Assembly: GCA_964017155.1 (NCBI GenBank) | Contig: OZ024864.1 | Coordinates: 32,568,932-32,632,931 of the forward strand | DNA from: Oasisia sp. SBJ-2009 | Lineage: Eukaryota > Annelida > Polychaeta > Sabellida > Siboglinidae | Reading direction: 5' to 3' | Length of the DNA stretch: 64,000 nucleotides | Shown: positions 1 through 28,300 of the stretch, in pieces | Numbering within the stretch: position 1 is the first letter of the stretch | Layout of the letters: each line of letters opens with the position of its first letter | The notes under the pieces: model-generated | What the model was told of the DNA's origin: nothing | Seen by the model: the letters and a program-made list of their open reading frames with translations, nothing else | Database searches by the model: none | Made by a program: the position numbers and the translations under genes

Positions 1-353
1 CAAATCACTGCTAGAAATACTGCCTTCCACCATTGTGGCCACTGTAGATTCAGGATTAAATAGGTCATTATTCAGCTTGGCCACATACAAGTGGCTCCAC
101 ACAGTGGATAACTGTGAGTTAAAACGGTTTGAATGGCAAAGATTGCCAAAAGCCTGAATAGCGGCCTGTCGTACAGAAGTATCACAAATGGTGTGGCTGC
201 TAGATGGGCATGTTGTACGGAAATTGTTAATACTCCAACATGAGTGATGTTTGTGAACGTGGCCTGTGTTAAGGTTGTCCAGATGGAGAGTTAAATTATT
301 TGTGTTGAGATCAACGTGTGTTTGTGAGCGTCGGCCATGTTTGTTGCTTGCAG
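1..353 (+). other. Upstream intron sequence of HECTD2-like gene
   Basis: This is non-coding sequence before the first recognisable HECT exon. It ends in TTGTTGCTTGCAG, a good 3' splice site. No exon, RNA gene or repeat was recognised. It is inferred to be intronic because the protein family needs several hundred more N-terminal residues, which must lie upstream of the window. Confidence 0.7.
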
Positions 354-15549
<15,196 letters not shown>

Positions 15550-15671
15550 GACAATTCAACACGAAGGAAGAGTTGTATGACAACAGTTGGCCAGTGACAA
15601 CTATGTGTCATCTTGTCATCCTGTCACACAGTTCCCATCAATTGAGACCTTACATGTATGATACAGTGATG

Positions 15672-15738
15672 ACAGACCACAGACCACAGACCACAGACCA
15701 CAGACCACAGACCACAGACCACAGACCACAGACCACAG
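15672..15738 (+). repeat. 7-bp ACAGACC-type array in HECTD2 3' UTR
   Basis: About nine head-to-tail copies of AGACCAC. Confidence 0.9.
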
Positions 15739-15917
15739 GCAGAGACATTCCAATGCAACGTGACATCTGTGGTGTCTCACAAAATGTTTTTCGTTGTCTA
15801 ATTTTTATTTATGTAGACACTGAAAATAACTAATGATATTAAAATACAATGGGAGCCACGCATATCTATGTAATGTAACCAACTGAATAGGATTTACAAG
15901 TAAATCACTACTGTATT

Positions 15918-15923
15918 AATAAA
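15918..15923 (+). terminator. HECTD2: Candidate proximal poly(A) signal, HECTD2
   Basis: AATAAA 369 nt after the stop codon. The downstream GU-rich element is weak. Confidence 0.4.
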
Positions 15924-17369
15924 ACATATGTCAGCTATACACAAACACGTGACATTTCAGTATTGTTGGATGAAGCCAATTAATTTATTTATTTACACAT
16001 ACAAAGTACCATGGTTTACAGGCAACTACCACAATGTGTACATAAATGTATTTTATTTTATTATATGGTGCCATTTTAGGCCTTAATTTTAGCAACTGCA
16101 GATTTTGTGATTTGTGGCTGTTTGTTGTAAAAATCTGAATCTCATCAGAATAGGATAATGTCGATGTCTGCTTTTTATATTCTGTTTCTTTTTTGTTTTA
16201 TTTACAAATATTTTACAAGGCAAAAGTTAGTAACTCTTTCTATCAATTGATCCATCTGGTTTGTTTAATTTTTGCAGATGAAAGGAATAACGTTTTTGTA
16301 ATCTGTGTAATCACTACGTAAATTGATTGGTTGAAAACGTATGTTTCAAATATTATGCCCCTAAGTAAGTTTATTTTTTACAAAACAACTACATATAGAT
16401 TGTTTGAATGGACAGAAGATCCGGTTTCATGGTTATTGATAAGATACATGTTTACACCTTAAGAAACATACTTAGACAATAAGTAGTTTTCACCTTTCAG
16501 TCTAAACATTTAGATGTGGCTGCTGACATATTGGGCAGGTTTTGTTACTGCACAGTTTATTTATCTACATCTGGGATCTAAAAAAAACAAGATGGGAATA
16601 ACCTTGTTAGAAAAAGGTGCCATTTGTTGTAAACAATAGATAGCAGATCAGGCCAGCTTGTTCAGTTAACATTTATATTACTATTATACTGATTGCAGTT
16701 GGATAAAATTATAACGATTGTAAAAAATGAGAAATTAATAAATATCAAGTTTGATCAAATTTAAGTTAGATGATTTAAACATATATTGTGACCATGGTCT
16801 AATTCTTTGTCTGAATCCAGGGCTTGGATTAGCCTTTTTGTTACTTAAGAGATCCACAAGAAACATTTCAAGGGGTTACCCATGAATTTGTTAACTTTCT
16901 TTGCACTGTGATTTCAGGAAGTTTTAACCTGACTACATTGACACATATTTCTCATATTCGTTCACAACGTGTGAAACTAGTTAATCATGTCTAGGAATCA
17001 CTCGTAAAATATATGCTACATTAAAAATATAGTTTACATAAGACGGTTGTCATCACTTGACAACGAAGTTAAGCAAACATGCTTGACACCTTGTTATTCC
17101 CTGATACTAGGGCAAAGATTGCATGTTATATTGTATTTATTTTGCTGGGAGGCGGATAGCCTCAGTATGTTTATATACATGTTTATGTTGTCTTCATTGT
17201 CAATTTGCTGACAATTATATTTTCAATGTTGAGTTCTATATAGAAAATACTAAGGAAGATCTCAATAATTTGAAAAGTTAAAAACCGTTATGCATTTAGA
17301 ATTTTTTCAAACCACTCAAACAAGGTTTGGGACGTTTGGATTATATGATAAAAAATGGCTGTAAGTGCC

Positions 17370-17625
17370 AGTTTGTGTTGGCACATCTCGTTTGCTAGAT
17401 GTGTAAACAGGTTGTGTTAGCACATCTTGTTTGCTAGATGTGTAAACAGGTTGTGTTAGCACATCTTGTTTGCTAGATGTGTAAACAGGTTGTGTTAGCA
17501 CATCTTGTTTGCTAGATGTGTAAACAGGTTGTGTTAGCACATCTCGTTTGCTAGATGTGTAAACAGGTTGTGTTAGCACATCTCGTTTGCTAGATGTGTA
17601 AACAGGTTGTGTTAGCACATCTTGT
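17370..17625 (+). repeat. 39-bp minisatellite, about 6.5 copies
   Basis: The unit contains GTTGTGTTAGCACATCTTG and TTTGCTAGATGTGTAAACAG. It lies in the presumed HECTD2 3' UTR. Confidence 0.9.
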
Positions 17626-17689
17626 TTTCAGTGTTGGCCCTTAACGGTGATCTAAGTACCTGGAAAGTGTCAACACTGTGACACACCAG

Positions 17690-17945
17690 TGGGACACTGT
17701 GACACACCAGTGGGACAATGTGACACACCAGTGGGACACTGTGACACACCGGTGGGACACTGACACACCGGTGGGACAATGTGACACACCGGTGGGACAC
17801 TGTGACACACCGGTGGGACACTGACACACCGGTGGGACAATGTGACACACCGGTGGGACACTGTGACACACCGGTGGGACACTGTGACACACCGGTGGGA
17901 CACTGTGACACACCAGTGGGACACTGTGACACACCAGCGGGACAC
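17690..17945 (+). repeat. 21-bp minisatellite, about 12 copies
   Basis: The unit is ACACCGGTGGGACACTGTG plus AC, with CCAGTGGG and deletion variants. Repetitive ORFs on the minus strand (VSQCPTG periods) are artefacts. Confidence 0.9.
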
Positions 17946-18164
17946 TTTCACTGCTGTGTGGTGGAAATAGTGTAATAGATATTTGCACCCAGACCCCAAA
18001 GTAACTGTTGCTCAGTGTGTTTTGTGATGTGAGAACTTGTTGGACCTGACCTTGTAGAACTATTGTTACACAATCTGAAGCACTCTGTGATATCAGGACA
18101 ACTGTCGTTTCACTGCAGTTGTGGAACTCAATGTCTCGTGTTGTCGATGTTTTAAATGATGAAC

Positions 18165-18170
18165 AATAAA
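18165..18170 (+). terminator. HECTD2: Candidate distal poly(A) signal, HECTD2
   Basis: AATAAA followed about 20 nt later by TTGTTGTTTTGG, a good GU-rich downstream element. This is a better match to a cleavage site than the proximal AATAAA. Confidence 0.5.
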
Positions 18171-18185
18171 TTCTTATGCACTTGA

Positions 18186-20340
18186 TAACTTAGTTGTTGT
18201 TTTGGAGAAAATTGTGGTTGGACGTACAGACGGAGGGAGGGAGGGTGGGAGGGAGGAAGAGAGGGAGGCTTAGCTATATAATAAGAGAAAGCTCTCAATT
18301 AATAACATTAGTGTCATATTAATGAAGAGGTTGTATGGATAGTAAAAATCACTTTTCCTATGGTCAGTTTACCTTGTAACTTATGATGTTTCCTGTTATC
18401 TGCAGCAGGTCTGCTTATGTGACTCCTTCTTGGAGTCATCAAGAAGAGTCTGGCATATTAGGTCTACAATTCTACATGCATGTACCACATCTGGAATGTC
18501 CACATGTAATTAACTGCTGCCGTCAGATGACGTCACTGTTTAGTTAGTGTCTGTAGAATCATTAATGTAACAAATTATACGTATTTTTTCCAGTAACATA
18601 ACATGAAACAGCATTATGCAAAACTAAACCAGAGAACATGACAAAAATGATCTATGCTCAACTAAAATAAACAAGAATCACCTGTACACCACTTAGTAAC
18701 AGGTACAAGTCTCACTAAAATACAGGTTTCATTTTATAATGGTGTAGACATTTTACACCACACACATCCAGCTGTAAAACACAAGAATTGTGCTGCAGTA
18801 ATGGCCATTCAACTAGTCTGGGGAATATCACTTCAATTCAAAACTGACAAAAACCATTTTCTTTTTTCTATTCTTTTTATTTATGAATATCATTACTATT
18901 TCTTGTGTAAAATGTACACACAGAAAGAATGTAAAGTCGACGTTCAGTAGAGCTGTGGACTGGGCCGTCTCGTGCACACATCTTGCAAGAGAACCCTCAG
19001 TGAATGTATCATCAACAAGTAATGATAAATAATTACGTGTTATTACTACACAGTGAAATGTATCAATCTGTTACAACCCTGGAATAATATACAACAGGTT
19101 TGCCTCAGCTTCACATAAGTCTAAAACATGGGCAGATGGTGTGCGTCTAAAGATCATCAATACACATTGTTTCCTGTAATAATAAAACCTCATGGTTGTC
19201 TTGTACCAAGTTCTTGTTGTACATCACAAGCACATGTAAACGTAAGCTCAACATCTGTCTCGGGCGATGTGTACAGACACTCACAGCTTCAACAGGAATG
19301 TGCAGCAAAGGTATTCATTGGTAAACCAAAATGTAACTTGTGGGCGGTTTAATCTACAAGTCAGATTTCATTGTAGTTCTACCAGCTTTCAAACTAAAAC
19401 TGCGCTAAAGATAGACAAATAAACAAAATAAACACGGGCATCTATCTGTCCACAAGCACCGCTCCCTGTTTCCAGTGGAAACCACGTTTAACCAGTAACA
19501 AACACCCACATAACAATAAACATAACCACTGCTGCGAATGTGTCTCGCACCTTTGACTGACATCACCAGTTCTCACTCTGCTTAAATTGTATTTATCAAG
19601 TAGTAGTTACCTTAAACTCCCTTTCAAGAGGACACACCGTACACGTGGCACCTGTTCTTACGCCTACAATCAGCTTTGCTTTGCAGGAACTTGTAGAATT
19701 GTTTTCCTTAGTGTTATTAAACCAACCTACTTTTTCTGATAGGAATATGTTTTTACTTTAAAATTCAAACAGCAAACCCTCTTTGGATACAGCCTGGTTG
19801 GATGTGTACTGTCAACATTGTCTTAAGTATGGTATAGTAATAAAAATACAAAGCAATAACAAACTTCATTTAAAAGAGAGAGACATTTGTTGGTAATGTG
19901 AAAGATCAGCAGTGTCATGTCATGACAACTGACACGACTGTAGTTCCGACAACGACAGCAACTGACAAACACTTGACGCAGACAGCATATGACAAACTGT
20001 AGTCGACACTGGTGCCAACATTTGACACAGGCATCATATGACATCGACACAGTACTTGACAACACTGACGGCATATGACACTGACACAAACTGACAATGA
20101 CAAACTCGACACTGACAGCAGTATGACCACTTGGTAATGACAGTAATGGAATCATTCGACTGTGACAGAACTATGACACTAGTTTACCAAACAGAGGTTC
20201 AGTGGTCCCCATTTACTCTGACACAGCATCAGATGGAATATAACAGAGAATGTGCTATTATGACACCAGAAACATTCATATGCTTATGTGCTGTCGTACA
20301 CAAATGGCCGTTTGCACTACAGTGCCAGGGTTCCCTACCC
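18186..20340. other. Convergent intergenic region (HECTD2 / PANK 3' ends)
   Basis: No recognisable gene. 19910-20130 is rich in imperfect TGACA/CTGACA repeats. It may include the far 3' UTR of PANK, since a minus-strand AATAAA lies at 18876-18881. Confidence 0.5.
18876..18881 (-). terminator. Candidate poly(A) signal for PANK (minus strand)
   Basis: AATAAA on the minus strand, followed in that direction by a TTTTTGTCAGTTTTG GU/U-rich stretch. It implies a 3.3-kb PANK 3' UTR, which is long, so confidence is low. Confidence 0.3.
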
Positions 20341-20575
20341 TCAGACTGAAGCAGTCTGACTATAACCAGAGCAAGAACCTGGGTGCTCACCAACAGGCGC
20401 CGTATGCATGGCCAGGGACTAACTCGTGAAACTGGATATAACTCGGTTGCGAGGTCGCAAGTTCGCTAATCCGGTATGCATGAGCACCGCATAGGCTCGA
20501 TTTTAGGCTGTTGCCCGCACTCCGACCGCCTAGGCCCTCTAGCTAGGAGGTGTAACTCTTAGGCGGTGGTGAAAA

Positions 20576-20764
20576 ATGGCGGCCGTGGTAGTTTGGAGAA
20601 GTCAACATGGGAGGAATTTGAGCCGAAATCGGGTATTCTTGGATAGGAAAAATCCACTGGATATGTACAACGTGGAGTTACATGACAAGTTTACATTTCG
20701 CCGTCATGATATCCTTACAATCGTGGATGAACTGCAAGACGACTTAGAGTACCCCGACACATGA
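20576..20764 (+). mobile_element. Harbinger-like (HARBI1) transposase N-terminal fragment
   Basis: A 62-codon ORF with NRVFLDRKNPLDMYNVEL followed by FTFRRHDILTIVDEL and D-D-L-E. This is the usual start of PIF/Harbinger DDE nucleases. It stops at TGA where the catalytic domain should begin, and nothing downstream resumes it. The preceding 200 bp is GC-richer than its surroundings and probably belongs to the element; no inverted end partner was found. Confidence 0.65.
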
Positions 20765-22212
20765 CACAGGGTTTTACTTGGAAAAATGCACCAAGACTGT
20801 CTGGGACAAATGACAAGTTGGAGACGTTTGGTCCAGAGTGGAGGCTGGACCGGCACTTGTCAACTGACCAAGAGGGTGAACTGAGGCGATATGGCCACTG
20901 GGAGGCAGCATGTGTGTGCCTCGTGGTGACAGGACGAATGCGTACAAACTACTTCGTACCAGCCACAGAAAGCCCAACTGTGAAGTGAATCATGTTGTGT
21001 TCCTGTGCGTCATTTTAAATGGACCGATTCATGTAGATGAATGCGAGAACTGACGAACGGGAATATAAAACAAATCAGCGAATGACAACTCAGAAGAATC
21101 TGTGTGAATGCACTGGTCATATACACAGTCTACATATTGAATACACGTAAACTACACCACTGCTTTGTGCGATATTGAAACTCGTAACACTGGACGTTCA
21201 CAGAGGCATCTAATTGCATATTCAGTACTGTACCCCTTGAGTCATCCAGACAAACAGCAGTAGGAAAACATTCATATGACGGTCTTCGCATTATATGGCA
21301 AATCCCCTAAAAACGTTCCAATGGACCAGAGGAAGGGTGGTCCTGTATGACGGTCCCACTTCAGGAATTAGCTTTGGTCCATTGTCTATTTACATATATA
21401 ATACATCAAATACAACTTGTATCATGTACAATACCGCTGCCCTCAACCTAAAAGACTATATTATTCCATTCATTTAAATGACTCCACACCGCATGACTTA
21501 AAAAGATGATTACTTCAATTGGTCAGGTTAGTTCATCCGTACAAGTTGATATTGTTACAATAAGTTTTATGCAGATTCCAAAAAACGTTACTACACGTTA
21601 TTATATAAAATTATGCCGTTCAAAAATGTGTCCGAATGTCAGAAGCAACGCATATTCCTAAAAGTCAAATTGACAGTTGCTTAATGTTTATATCGGAAGC
21701 TCTAACTGCAGCACCCTCTGGTGGTGAATAATGTCACAAGCAGCCGTCGATCCACTGAATTAGAACTAGTGTGGTCTACAATGTGACAGACGCAACTGCA
21801 CCGCCTAAATACAATGTCCTAGTTTGCTCGAAATGTCTTGGTTTTAACCCTGGATAAGGTCATTCATGGTCAACCAGGGATTAACATCTTGGTCCTATTT
21901 ACATTTGAGCTTGACCACAGCTTGACACCTCACATCTGTCCTGTGTCCAGTCTGTTGGACACTAGTGACTGTCTTCATTGTGTCAGCTCCGACCACCATC
22001 TTGCCCTAATCCCCACATGTCCAGCTCACCTTGCCTTCCATGGTTACATCCTACCATCCTTGCCTTCCATGGTTACATCCTAACTGGGCCAAATTCCTGA
22101 GGAACATCCATTTCTGCTCCGAGACACTGATTTTGGTTAAAACACGTCGATTTTCAGTATCACGGTTCCAGGCGATAGCTGTTTCCATGGTTACTTAACA
22201 CAACCAGCAGTG
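20765..22212. other. Region downstream of PANK stop codon
   Basis: No gene recognised. A 28-30-bp direct duplication (CCTTGCCTTCCATGGTTACA core) lies at about 22029-22083. Part of this interval is likely PANK 3' UTR, transcribed on the minus strand. Confidence 0.5.
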
Positions 22213-22344
22213 TTAAGGAGGGATGATGCTGACTGCCTCTACAGACGTCTCCTCAGGCTCACTGTCCTCGTCTGACAGGACGCCCTCGTCATCCGTCCCT
22301 GTCCGCATCAGCTCCAGCAGACACCCCATGGCCCCAAAGTAACC
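22213..22344 (-). CDS. PANK: PANK exon 7 (last)
   Basis: 44 codons including TAA, after GTTTTAG. It encodes [20 protein letters not shown], then a Glu/Ser-rich tail ending IIPP. The tail is longer than in vertebrate PANK3. Confidence 0.95.
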   Translation of the reverse strand, partial: GYFGAMGCLLELMRTGTDDEGVLSDEDSEPEETSVEAVSIIPP

Positions 22345-25300
22345 CTAAAACACAACACACCAGCCATCAGTCGGGTTGGTAATCATGTGACATCTACTGA
22401 ATCGCTTATACACTGTCTTATATTCGGGCTGATTTCAGAAATGTGTTGCATTTTCTTTTCTTTTTACGTACACAGTTAGCTTATGTTTTAATGAACTTGA
22501 AATGTCCATTTCAGCAATTCACTCGGAAATAAACTTCATTCATTCATTATCATTTATCCAAATACAGACAAAACAGTTTTGAGAAAATGGCAACCAAAGG
22601 GTACATAACATATACGATTACTTCATACAGACATGTTTGACACATGTATGACAGTCATTTAGATGTATGCAGTGCACTGTTAAGTTCAATTCATATGACA
22701 GGGGATACTATTTCCATGACACACTAGTGCATGTTCAATGAATGAAATATATGCAATCTTGGTGTTGAGTTTTCAGTATTCATCACACCGTTATGGTGCA
22801 ATGTCAATCTTGAAACTCATAGAAACTTAGCCCCTGGTGTCCAGTTTGGGTTCGGGACACTGTACTGACCTCGTGTTCAAGAAAGAGGGCCTTCATCGTG
22901 CCCTTTGACCAGAAGTCCATCGCGTGGGCCAGCAGCTTCATCGAGATCGTGTTGACACGTAGGAAGTTGCCCACAAACACCACATTCTGGATGCCCTAGA
23001 GACAGGAGTGATTGGCAGTGAATAGACGGCATCTGTCAACACTTCCTCTGTACTGCTCATCAACGTCTACACTTTTGTTTGTTTTCTTAGACACATAATG
23101 TGTGCACAGTTCTGACAACATCTGAAGCTGACTTAATAAAAACTGTCTGTTTAAATTGTTGATATTGTTTACCCTCACTGTTACAACATAACAAATCTGT
23201 CTGAAACCCAAGCCAGATTTATCAAGATCACCATCCAGAGAATTAACCCCACGCAGACAAGGAAGCTGTTTGGTTTAGTGTGAGTCCACCCTTGTTTCGT
23301 TACATGCATATCACTCTTCTGTGGTGTGTTGATGCTACATATTCTGAAAAGCGTCCATGTTACTAGCACCCACGCACGCAATCAGCAAAACCAACCCCTG
23401 CCAAACATTCCATGAATGACCTGGTTACCTTGGTTACTGTCAACGCATATTTACTGACCTTTGTTACACATAGACTTAGAACACTACAAATTTGGTCAAG
23501 CCAGGACAAGCAGTTAACTGGCTGTTGACCTTTGACCCATCTGTTTTATGGCACACATGCCATGCTTTCATTGACGTGTTGACCTTTGGCCCACATGTTG
23601 ACCTTTGACCCACCTGTTGTATGGCACACATGCGTGCGATGGAGCCGATGTTGTTGGTGATGGTGACAAGCGTGGCCCGCGCCAGGTCCGACTTACTCGC
23701 GGTCTTCCTGCGCTCCTGACTGATCATGTTACCAAAACTACAACACAGAGATTACCACAATGGCAATTTGCTCACGGACCCATGCTTTCATTTTGTGTAA
23801 TAATTACATCGAAACGAACAAAACAAGGGCATCGATTGTCAACACTATGATGGCGCCATCTGGAGGGCACTGCATAGGTTTCTTAGGTATGAGAAAGGCC
23901 CTCCACAGAAGGTAAACATATCAAAGGCATCAACCTGACATATTTTATTCTTCTTTTTAATTTCTTATCAAAGTGATTATGGTTTGCCAATGTTGCATTT
24001 CGAGCGCGTCCGTGCAGGTTTTTGGCGTGACAGAAATAATCTATTCTGGGATGCTACGACATTACGCGGCCAACATCTAGCGAAGAAGTTAACAACATAA
24101 AGCGCCACCTGCTGGCCACGGTGTCTCCGGAGAGGTTGAAGCGGCCGTAGTCTCCGCCATAGATGTCTCGCACTAGTTTGTCAATGGTGGTACTGTCTCC
24201 GAGGGAGGCCAGTTCGATCGCCTCCTCAAACGTCTCGCAGCCAGTCAACAGTGAACACAGGCCCAGGAATGTGCCGCCCCCTAAACTGTAACGCACGGTG
24301 TGTGAGCACTAATCTACCTCGTAAATTTCAAAGAGACAAAGGTTATTATTGACACCTTCACGACTGCTTACAAATCTAGTAAATCATGTGCAGTGATTTG
24401 TTCATTCCTCATAAAACTACACAAGTCTGAAGGTGATCGGACAATCACTGACATTGCCAATGACCCCCACAGTTTGAGAACGAATGTGCCATAAATGTTA
24501 CACACAGTTCCTTCTGCATTCTAAACAAACCCAGGGATACTTGACAAGAATCACAGTCAGAAAAAACATCAGTGTCTGATTTTCTGTTATTAGAACCAAA
24601 AATTGTAATTCTGCTCACAACTGGCGGATTGTCAGTAAAGGTATCAGAGGAAGTATTAGTGCTGGTGTGGCAGACCTGTCAACTTCGGACAACTCATATC
24701 TGTAAGATCATGACAAAAAATCCTTACGATCTGCAAAAAATCCTTACAAATTGTCAACACCCATTACAAAGCACAATCTTGTCATAGGATCCCGCTATAA
24801 TACACCCCCATATGATATGGAATAACAAACAAAACACAACTTGTTTTGGCATAGATAATTTATTCTCGTGCTCTCTGTTGTAAGCAGCGGTAAAACTAAA
24901 AGCTAACTGTAATATTAAAACAATAAAGACAACTGCAATAAAATACCTAGTGACAAATAAATTCATCAATTGCACTGAATTATTTTAAATTAATAACAGT
25001 ACCCGAGCTGTTTGTAAATACAGTAGTCCCTCTCTTCAGCGGACACTCCTGTATCCAAGCAAGTGTCCCTACATTGCAGGTGTCCCCTCATCGGAGGGAC
25101 AGAATTTTTGAGTGACTGTTTTTGGCTCTAGACGCTAAATGTGCCATTTATGACAGAGAAGTTCTTAACCGTAAATGTGAATAATGTTACAAAAAAGGAA
25201 GAAGACATTAACAAAAATGTTTTATTTACCAGTCTTAATACCCCAAATACAAACATTTCCATGTTAATCTCATATAACAAAAATTGTTGTTTTAGAAAGA

Positions 25301-28300
25301 AGACATGGTTATAGATCAATAAATACTGTTCAGTAATTTACTTGTGTTCTAGGTATATTAGCATATTAATTTTTTCAACTTCTGATATGTATCATACGTT
25401 GCAAAGAATACCTTGCATGAAAAGCAGCAGCATCTATATGATATTTTATTTCACAACTAACATGATCTCTACATGTCAAACTTGAACATTTAATTTATTT
25501 TTATGAGCCAAACTAAGCCATGATGACAGAGGCATGATGGGAGATATTTAAATCACCATGCTTTCGTCTGTTGATTGTAACAAGAATGTTTTTAATTTAC
25601 ATGTCTAATATACTCAAATAATAATGCTTAGCCAAAAAGTACATACATTTAAAAACATACACATGTAGTGTAGATGCGTGGATGGACATTATTTGTATAG
25701 ATGTGAATGGATTGCACTTCATTTTACAAGATTGTATTGTATGCGGTGGGCGATAATAGGGTACCGCAGCTGTTTGCGGGAGCTCCAATAAAGCTTATAA
25801 ATAATTTCAACGACAGGCAAGGGGTATGCATTGCACCTAGGTATTTATTAGACTGCTTTCAATGCTCAATCATCTAAGTAAGAAGTGATTTAAATAACTG
25901 CAATTCAGGGTATTGTTCAGTTTGTTGTCCGTGCCACTGGTGTCTGAGCTAGGATGAGCTCAGCCTCAGACTCGATTCAACGAGTCGATTGCAATTAGTT
26001 AACAGGCATTCCCATTGTCCGGTGACACAGAAAAACACGCAAGACAATAGCCAGCCAAAAATAAAACTAATTATCCACTCCTAGTTGGGTAAATTAGGCA
26101 GAATTTGTTTGCGTTTGGTTAATTGGAAACGGGGTGATTTGCTGCTCTGTCCGCCGCCATTTTGTAAATAAAATATTTCGCGGTAAAATTCAGCGCTATT
26201 TTGAAATATTTCATGGAGATCGCAAAAATATTTGTTTCAGCAAAATCATAAATATACGTAAGGATTGTGTCGTACGCCCGTAAGCCCGTGCAGATCGCAA
26301 AAATCCGTAAGGCTTACGGGAAAACCGTACAAGTTGACACCTCTGTGGTGTGGTCATCAGTCAGCAAAAGTATCAGAGGAAGTATTACTGCTGGTGTGGT
26401 CATTAGTCAGCAAAGGTATCAGAGGAAGTATTAGTGCTGGTGTGGTCATTAGTCAGCAAAAGTATCAGAGGAAGTATTAGTGCTGGTGTGGTCATTAGTC
26501 AGCAAATGTATCAGAGGACGTATTAGTGCTGGTGTGGTCATTAGTCAGCAAAAGTATCAGAGGAAGTATTAGTGCTGGTGAGGTCATTTGTCAGCAAAGG
26601 TATCAGAGGAAGCACTAGTGCTGGTGTGGAACTTGGTGGCAGAGTATATAGCCATGTTGTTTGCTGTACTTGGTTGGTGTCAGAGTATATATCCATGTTA
26701 TTTGTTGTACTTGGTGGCGGAGTATATAGCCATGTTGTTTGTTGTACTTGGTTGGTGGCAGAGTATATAGCCATGTTGTTTGTTGTACTTGGTTGGTGGC
26801 GGAGTATATAGCCATGTTGTTTGTTGTACTTGGTTGGTGGCGGAGTATATAGCCATGTTGTTTGTTGTACTTGGTTGGTGGCGGAGTATATAGCCATGTT
26901 GTTTGCTGTACTTGGTTGGTGGCAGAGTATATAGCCATGTTGTTTGCTGTACTTGGTTGGTGGCAGAGTATATAGCCATGTTGTTTGTTGTACTTGGTTG
27001 GTGGCAGAGTATATAGCCATGTTGTTTGTTGTACTTGGTTGGTGGTGGAGTATATAGCCATGTTGTTTGCTGTACTTGGTGGCGGAGTATATAGCCATGT
27101 TGTTTGTTGTACTTGGTTGGTGGCAGAGTATATAGCCATGACCTCACCTGGTGCCACTGACGCGGCTGTACTTCGTGGCGGAGTAGACGGCCAGGATGCT
27201 CACCCCTGAGCCGATGTTGACGATGAGACAGGGGTAAGGGTTACGGAAGTCAAAGGGTACTTTCTCGCACTGCTCAGGTTCATTCGGTTGTTTCCAGTAG
27301 TAACACTCAAAGCCCGGGTTGTGTCGGTCGATATACTGCATACCTTGTATTAGACAATCCAACTCGTCAAACTTGTGGAGTCGCAGGTGTACTTGCTGAA
27401 TAACAAACACATTGACAAATTACCATCTAAAGTAACATTGTCTGTCATTACAGAGAATGTTATCTCTCTCCTCTCTTTATATCTCTCCAATCTCTTTTTC
27501 TCTGCTCCCCATCCCTCTATCTCTGCTCCCATCCCTCTATCTCTGCTCCCATCCCTTTATCTCTGCTCCCATCCTTCTATCTCTGCTCCCATCCCTCTAT
27601 CTCTGCTCCCATCCCTTTATCTCTGCTCCCATCCCTCTATCTCTGCTCCCATCCTTCTATCTCTGCTCCCATCCTTCTATCTCTGCTCCCATCCCTCTAT
27701 CTCTGCTCCCATCCCTCTATCTCTGCTCCCATCCCTCTATCTCTGCTCCCATCCCTTTATCTCTGCTCCCATCCCTCTATCTCTGCTCCCATCCCTTTAT
27801 CTCTGCTCCCATCCCTCTATCTCTGCTCCCACCCCTCTATCTCTGCTCCCATCCTTCTATCTCTGCTCCTCATCCCTCTATCTCTGCTCCCATCCCTTTA
27901 TATCTGCTCCTCATCCCTCTATCTCTGCTCCCATCCCTTTATCTCTGCTCCCATCCCTCTATCTCTGCTCCCCATCCCTTTATCTCTGCTCCCATCCCTT
28001 TATCTCTGCTCCCCATCCTTCTATCTCTGCTCCCATCCCTCTATCTCTGCTCCCCATCCTTCTATCTCTGCTCCCATCCCTCTATCTCTGCTCCCATCCC
28101 TCTATCTCTGCTCCCCATCCCTTTATCTCTGCTCCCCATCCTTCTATCTCTGCTCCCATCCCTTTATCTCTGCTCCCCATCCCTTTATCTCTGCTCCCCA
28201 TCCTTCTATCTCTGCTCCCCATCCCTTTATATCTGCTCCCCATCCTTCTATCTCTGCTCCCCATCCTTCTATCTCTGCTCCCCATCCCTCTATCTCTGCT

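Larger units (their letters stand above)
15550..18185 (+). other. HECTD2: Probable long 3' UTR of HECTD2
   Basis: No ORF of interest. It contains three short tandem arrays and two possible poly(A) signals. The proximal AATAAA (15918) would give a 0.4-kb UTR and the distal one (18165) a 2.6-kb UTR. Confidence 0.5.
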
